From Stenotrophomonas nitritireducens (GTDB taxonomy: Bacteria > Pseudomonadota > Gammaproteobacteria > Xanthomonadales > Xanthomonadaceae): a DNA stretch of 64,000 bases. The stretch covers positions 2,143,501 through 2,207,500 of the forward strand of contig NZ_CP016756.1 of NCBI RefSeq assembly GCF_001700965.1, written 5' to 3'. Made by a program: the position numbers and the translations under genes. Positions 54,168 to 64,000 of the stretch are shown here, one piece after another (position 1 is the stretch's first letter; every line of letters begins with the position of its first letter). Under the pieces are notes generated by a model. The model did not search any database. It was not told where the DNA came from and worked only from the letters and a program-made list of their open reading frames with translations.

Positions 54168-54435
54168 GCGCTCGCAACGATGTATTGCGGCGTTGCAGCA
54201 ACTGTGATTTAGTCGAACCATCCGGTGACCTCAAGGTGCGCTCCAGGTTGAGCACATCATGTGCATTGGATGGGCGCGAGGGCGCTTGGATCAGGCGTAA
54301 GACGCCGTCAGGGCGCGCGCCGGGTGCTATCCCAACGGCACGTGCGGCAGCACGGCGCGAACCATCTGATAAGCATGACGTGCTCAGCGAGCGGGTTGAA
54401 GTGTCGCCGCTCACCTGAATCGCATCGAGGCACAG
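54168..54435 (+). promoter_or_regulatory. gltB upstream region with a 13-bp palindrome
   Basis: 268-bp leader/promoter region of gltBD. GCACAT-C-ATGTGC (54252-54264) is a perfect palindrome and the most operator-like element. No sigma-54 or sigma-70 promoter stands out clearly. No gene. Confidence 0.35.
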
Positions 54436-58890
<4,455 letters not shown>

Positions 58891-58892
58891 GG

Positions 58893-60431
<1,539 letters not shown>

Positions 60432-60454
60432 TAGCGGGATAGCGCGAACAGCGC

Positions 60455-60494
60455 CCTCATCCCTACCCCTCTCCCGTTGAAACGGGAGAGGGGA
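60455..60494. repeat. CCCTCATCCCTACCCC REP element after gltD
   Basis: CCCTCATCCCTACCCC then the hairpin CTCTCCCGTTG-AAACGGGAGAG. May act as terminator for gltBD. Confidence 0.65.
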
Positions 60495-60674
60495 TTGCTT
60501 CGGGGTGATCATCTGCGCGTTGGGCTGGCTACTTCGGTGTGATCTTCTGCACGTTAGCTGGCTGCTTCGGCGGGCAATTATCTGCGTCCGCTATAGCCAC
60601 CGATTCCATCGCTACAGAATCCGCGATGATGTCTACGCGCGGTCGTTTTGGTTTCCCCTTAGATTCGCTTATAG

Positions 60675-60985
60675 CTTCGGCCCCAGCTTCTGCCTTAGCC
60701 TGCGCTTTGGCTTTGGCTTTGGCTTTGGCTTTTGCTTTGGCTTTTGCTTTTGCTTTTGCTTTTGCTTTGGCTTTTGCTTTGGCTTTTGCTTTGGCTTTTG
60801 CTTGGGCTTTTGCTTGGGCTTTTGCTTGGGCTTGGGCTTGGGCTTGGGCTTGGGCTTGGGCTTTTGCTTTTGCTTGGGCTTGGGCTTGGGCTTGGGCTTG
60901 AGCTTTGGCTTGAGCTTTGGCTTGAGGTTTGGCTTTGGCTTTGGCTTTGGCTTGGCTTTTGCTTCTGCCTTGGCTTCGGCCTTGG
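60675..60985. repeat. Long GGCTTT/TGCTTT/GGCTTG hexanucleotide array
   Basis: Roughly fifty hexamer units (GGCTTT, TGCTTT, TGCTTG, GGCTTG, AGCTTT) without interruption in phase. Since 6 is a multiple of 3, long frames stay open on both strands (minus: Ala-Lys/Ala-Gln repeats; plus: Phe-Gly/Leu-Trp repeats). I see no ribosome-binding site or ending that would support a gene. The rest of 60495-61015 contains nothing else recognised. Confidence 0.85.
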
Positions 60986-61015
60986 ACTACCAGCTCGCGC
61001 AATAACTACTTGCTT

Positions 61016-61060
61016 CCTTCTCCCGCAAGCGGGAGAAGGTGCCCGAAGGGCGGATGAGGG
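61016..61060 (+). repeat. CCCGCAAGCGGGAGAAGG REP element
   Basis: CCTTCTCCCGC-AA-GCGGGAGAAGG then GTGCCCGAAGGGCGGATGAG; one base pair shorter in the second stem than other copies. Starts 30 bp after the hexamer array. Confidence 0.7.
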
Positions 61061-61175
61061 CAGCTTTGCCTCTGCTTCCTGATTCAGTTCCTTGGCTGGC
61101 TTTCACCTCAACACCACCCACAAGCCGACACCCCGCTGTCCTACACTCAAGAACTCCGCACAAAGAGAAGTCGCA

Positions 61176-62048
61176 ATGCGCATCGGTCTGGCCGCAAACC
61201 GTCTCCATCACGAAAGCGCCGACGCAGCACTGTTCCGCTGGCTGCGCGCCAGCGAAACCGGCATCCGCGAACTTGGCGTAGGTTTGCACGCCGTAGGACG
61301 CACTTACGACGCTATTGCCAGCACCTATCCGCTGCAGGACTATCCAGCACTTCAGCGCTATCCCAACGGTCGCGAAGGCGGCCTGATGAAGCTGGTGGCC
61401 GAGGTAGTCGGCATGGGCACCCCCGAGCGCACACTCGATGGCGCGATCTACTTCATTGATCCGGTCGATCCCTCATCGGTATTCCCCGAAGCCATCGCCC
61501 TCAAGCGCCAGTGCGTCATCCACGGCAAACCCTTCATTTCCACGGTGGCCACCGCGCGCGACTGGATCGAGATGGAGCGCATCCACGCAGGCTTCGCCCC
61601 GGATCCGGGTGCGAACGATCTGCATGACTTCAGCAAACAAACTCTGGCGCTGATCGCCCACGATGCGCGCAAGCCGCAGATGCTGGCCTTCGCCGCCGAA
61701 CACTTCGACGTGTTGTCGCAATTCCAGCAACGCATAGGCACCGGCACCACTGGTCAGCGATTGAACGAAATGGCCTGGAGCCAAGGCTGGCCACGCGACC
61801 AGGAGTGGATCCATCGCTTCCAGAGCGGTCCACTCGGCGGCGACGCACAGATCGCGGACCGCGTGCTCGAGCATCGCTGCCAACGCGCCATCTTCTTTGA
61901 AGACCCGCATGTAGCCCGCCAGCATGAAGCGGACATCCAGCTGTTGGAGCGTGCAGTGACCACGGTCACTGATGAAGCCGTGTGTATCACAGCGCCGAAC
62001 ATCGCAGCCCGGTGGGCAACTGCGGCACATATGCGCCAGAAAGCCTGA
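61176..62048 (+). CDS. Tandem methylglyoxal-synthase-like domain protein
   Basis: 290 residues, about twice the length of E. coli MgsA (152). The C-terminal half (from about 155) keeps MGS features: LIAHDARKPQML (active-site His/Asp/Lys region), QRIGTGTTGQRL (phosphate loop), SGPLGGDAQIADRV (catalytic Asp) and FFEDPHVARQHEADI (DP...H.AD). The N-terminal half has the same fold outline (LDGAIYFIDPVDPSSVFPEA, HGKPFISTVATARDWIEM) but lacks the His, the GGD and the HxxD residues, so it looks non-catalytic. MGS converts dihydroxyacetone phosphate to methylglyoxal and is regulated by phosphate; a regulatory role for the N-terminal copy is inference. ATG 61176 is chosen because it opens the first domain (MRIGLAANRLH). 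Followed by a SMAG REP. Confidence 0.78.
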   Translation: MRIGLAANRLHHESADAALFRWLRASETGIRELGVGLHAVGRTYDAIASTYPLQDYPALQRYPNGREGGLMKLVAEVVGMGTPERTLDGAIYFIDPVDPSSVFPEAIALKRQCVIHGKPFISTVATARDWIEMERIHAGFAPDPGANDLHDFSKQTLALIAHDARKPQMLAFAAEHFDVLSQFQQRIGTGTTGQRLNEMAWSQGWPRDQEWIHRFQSGPLGGDAQIADRVLEHRCQRAIFFEDPHVARQHEADIQLLERAVTTVTDEAVCITAPNIAARWATAAHMRQKA

Positions 62049-62050
62049 CT

Positions 62051-62073
62051 GTAGTGCCGAGCCATGCTCGGCA
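62051..62073 (+). repeat. SMAG-type REP after the MGS-like gene
   Basis: GTAG then TGCCGAGC-cat-GCTCGGCA, followed by GGGGTTTTT, so it could also terminate transcription. Confidence 0.75.
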
Positions 62074-62106
62074 GGGGTTTTTCACGTAGCGCCGGCAATA
62101 CCCCAA

Positions 62107-62230
62107 GGCTCTGGCTCTGGCTCTGGCTGTTGCTGTGGCTGTGGCTGTGGCTGTTGCTCTGGCTGTTGCTCTGGCTCTGGCTGTGGCTTAAGCCCTTCTC
62201 CCGCCTGCGGGAGAAGGGTTGGGATGAGGG
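62107..62230. repeat. GGCTCT/GGCTGT hexamer array followed by REP
   Basis: About 14 hexamers (GGCTCT, GGCTGT, TGCTGT, TGCTCT) at 62107-62190 lead directly into the CCCTTCTCCCGC-CT-GCGGGAGAAGGG hairpin at 62193-62230. Same order as at 26.9 and 60.7 kb. Confidence 0.75.
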
Positions 62231-62291
62231 GGAGCTTTTGGCTTTGGGCTTTTGGCTTCGCTCAAGCCTTTCCGCTTCGTTGTTTCTACGA

Positions 62292-62317
62292 GCTTCGCGG
62301 CTGACGCCGCTCCTACA
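62292..62317 (-). repeat. 26-bp TGTAGGAGCGGCGTCAGCCG-class repeat (reverse copy)
   Basis: GCTTCGCGGCTGACGCCGCT then CCTACA; identical at every position compared to the two reverse copies inside the mrfB-like gene. Confidence 0.75.
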
Positions 62318-62366
62318 AATGCGGCCGCTTGCCGGCCTCCAGATGCCTACGTATTCCACCCAAAGA

Positions 62367-62397
62367 AAAACCCCGCTGCTTCTGGCAGCGGGGTTTT
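62367..62397 (-). terminator. rRNA operon terminator 2
   Basis: AAAACCCCGCTGC (62367-62379) pairs with GCAGCGGGGTTTT (62385-62397), 5-base loop. On the minus strand the stem ends in a run of T, downstream of the second 5S gene. Confidence 0.9.
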
Positions 62398-62407
62398 GGG
62401 TTTAAAT

Positions 62408-62521
62408 CCTGACGATGACCTACTCTCGCACAGCTTAGGCTGCACTACCATCGGCGCGGCTACGTTTCACTTCCGAGTTCGGGATGGGATCGGGTGGTTC
62501 CATAGCGCTAATTTCATCAGG
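62408..62521 (-). rRNA. rrf: 5S ribosomal RNA, second tandem copy
   Basis: The reverse complement reads CCTGATGAAATTAGCGCTAT... to ...GAGAGTAGGTCATCGTCAGG, with the standard 5S motifs CCGAACTCGGAAGTGAAAC and GATGGTAGT. 114 nt; ends pair (CCTGA/TCAGG). Identical, as far as I compared, to the copy at 62655-62768, 247 bp away. Confidence 0.95.
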
Positions 62522-62614
62522 AAGGCGGTGTGAGCAGCGCGTTGCGCCAGCTCCAATGCGTTTCCTTGCGGAAGCTAACCCAAGCAGTAAAACACCTGGC
62601 TTACATAAAAAGAC

Positions 62615-62645
62615 AAAACCCCGCTGCGTGAGCAGCGGGGTTTTT
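62615..62645 (-). terminator. rRNA operon terminator 1 (between the two 5S genes)
   Basis: AAAACCCCGCTGC (62615-62627) pairs with GCAGCGGGGTTTT (62632-62644), 4-base loop. Nearly the same stem as terminator 2, so 5S plus terminator is duplicated as a unit. Confidence 0.88.
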
Positions 62646-62654
62646 AGATAAAAC

Positions 62655-62768
62655 CCTGACGATGACCTACTCTCGCACAGCTTAGGCTGCACTACCATCG
62701 GCGCGGCTACGTTTCACTTCCGAGTTCGGGATGGGATCGGGTGGTTCCATAGCGCTAATTTCATCAGG
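62655..62768 (-). rRNA. rrf: 5S ribosomal RNA, first copy (next to 23S)
   Basis: Same 114-nt sequence as 62408-62521, lying about 170 bp after the 23S 3' end on the minus strand, the standard rrn order. Confidence 0.95.
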
Positions 62769-62934
62769 GAGACAGTTGGAGCGTCGCTCGTGTTTTCTTT
62801 CTGGGCGGTGTGCAGGTAACTGCATTCCATCCAGGAAAGGGCCTACGGCGCCTGTCTCGCGTTTGGTCTTGTGACGTAGCGTGCACTTGGAGTCTATCGA
62901 CATGTCATGTCGGCCAAGGCAACTTGAGGTTATA

Positions 62935-64000
<1,066 letters not shown>

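Noticed and set aside
60529..61002. Lys/Ala/Gln repeat protein (157 codons, minus strand), H1-like in look
   Set aside because: It is the translation of the GGCTTT-type hexamer array. Frames on the other strand are equally open, and there is no ribosome-binding site. Kept as repeat only.

Overview
The window is a high-GC gammaproteobacterial chromosome segment, most likely from the Xanthomonadaceae and probably Stenotrophomonas or a close relative. The evidence is the many GTAG-type REP hairpins (SMAG style: GTAG followed by a TGCCGAGC stem), a second repeat family related to CCCTCATCCGCCCC, a third 26-bp family (TGTAGGAGCGGCGTCAGCCG...), and a gene set typical of that family. No phage, IS transposase, CRISPR array or tRNA gene was seen.

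Layout. 0-1.7 kb: arsenic resistance, arsH divergent from arsR-acr3. 1.7-4.4 kb: FAD monooxygenase divergent from a LysR regulator, the pair flanked by two copies of a short hairpin repeat. 4.4-6.8 kb: three small poorly characterised genes in an AT-richer patch. 6.9-30.8 kb: a protease and envelope region. It holds two M61 peptidases at its edges, a DUF938 methyltransferase, two Tat-signal TldD-like proteins, one signal-less TldE/PmbA-like protein, a DUF4159 protein, a tightly coupled MoxR - DUF58 - BatA-like - DUF4175-like - large membrane protein operon, a secreted amidase and an OmpA-type lipoprotein. An SDR/LysR pair sits between the two TldD genes. 30.9-36.3 kb: LysR/pirin, isochorismatase-like hydrolase, AtoE-type transporter, AI-2E family permease. 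36.5-43.3 kb: NTF2-like protein, DUF3667 membrane protein, RlmF, thymidylate kinase, a small secreted protein, prolyl oligopeptidase. 43.6-47.2 kb: an MrfA/MrfB-like helicase-exonuclease pair. 47.4-49.7 kb: an M56/BlaR1-like protease with a BlaI repressor and visible BlaI operators. 49.7-54.1 kb: saccharopine dehydrogenase-like protein, SDR, two I78-type lipoproteins around a topoisomerase IB. 54.4-60.4 kb: gltBD glutamate synthase. 61.2-62.0 kb: a protein with two methylglyoxal-synthase-like domains. 62.4-64 kb: the 3' end of an rRNA operon on the minus strand, with 23S (partial) and two tandem 5S genes, each followed by its own terminator.

The best candidate for an under-described system is the 9.7-24.5 kb block. 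Exported TldD-type metalloproteases, a signal-less TldE partner and a MoxR/DUF58/BatA-like membrane machine lie on one strand, which suggests an envelope-located peptide or protein maturation or quality-control complex. Other notable points: REP elements embedded in frame inside the mrfB-like gene; a 4x124-bp tandem array of composite REP units; GGCTNN hexamer arrays that repeatedly abut one REP family; a MITE-like palindrome with 22-bp perfect ends; and the duplicated 5S-terminator unit.

All calls come from reading the sequence and from family knowledge. No searches were run.
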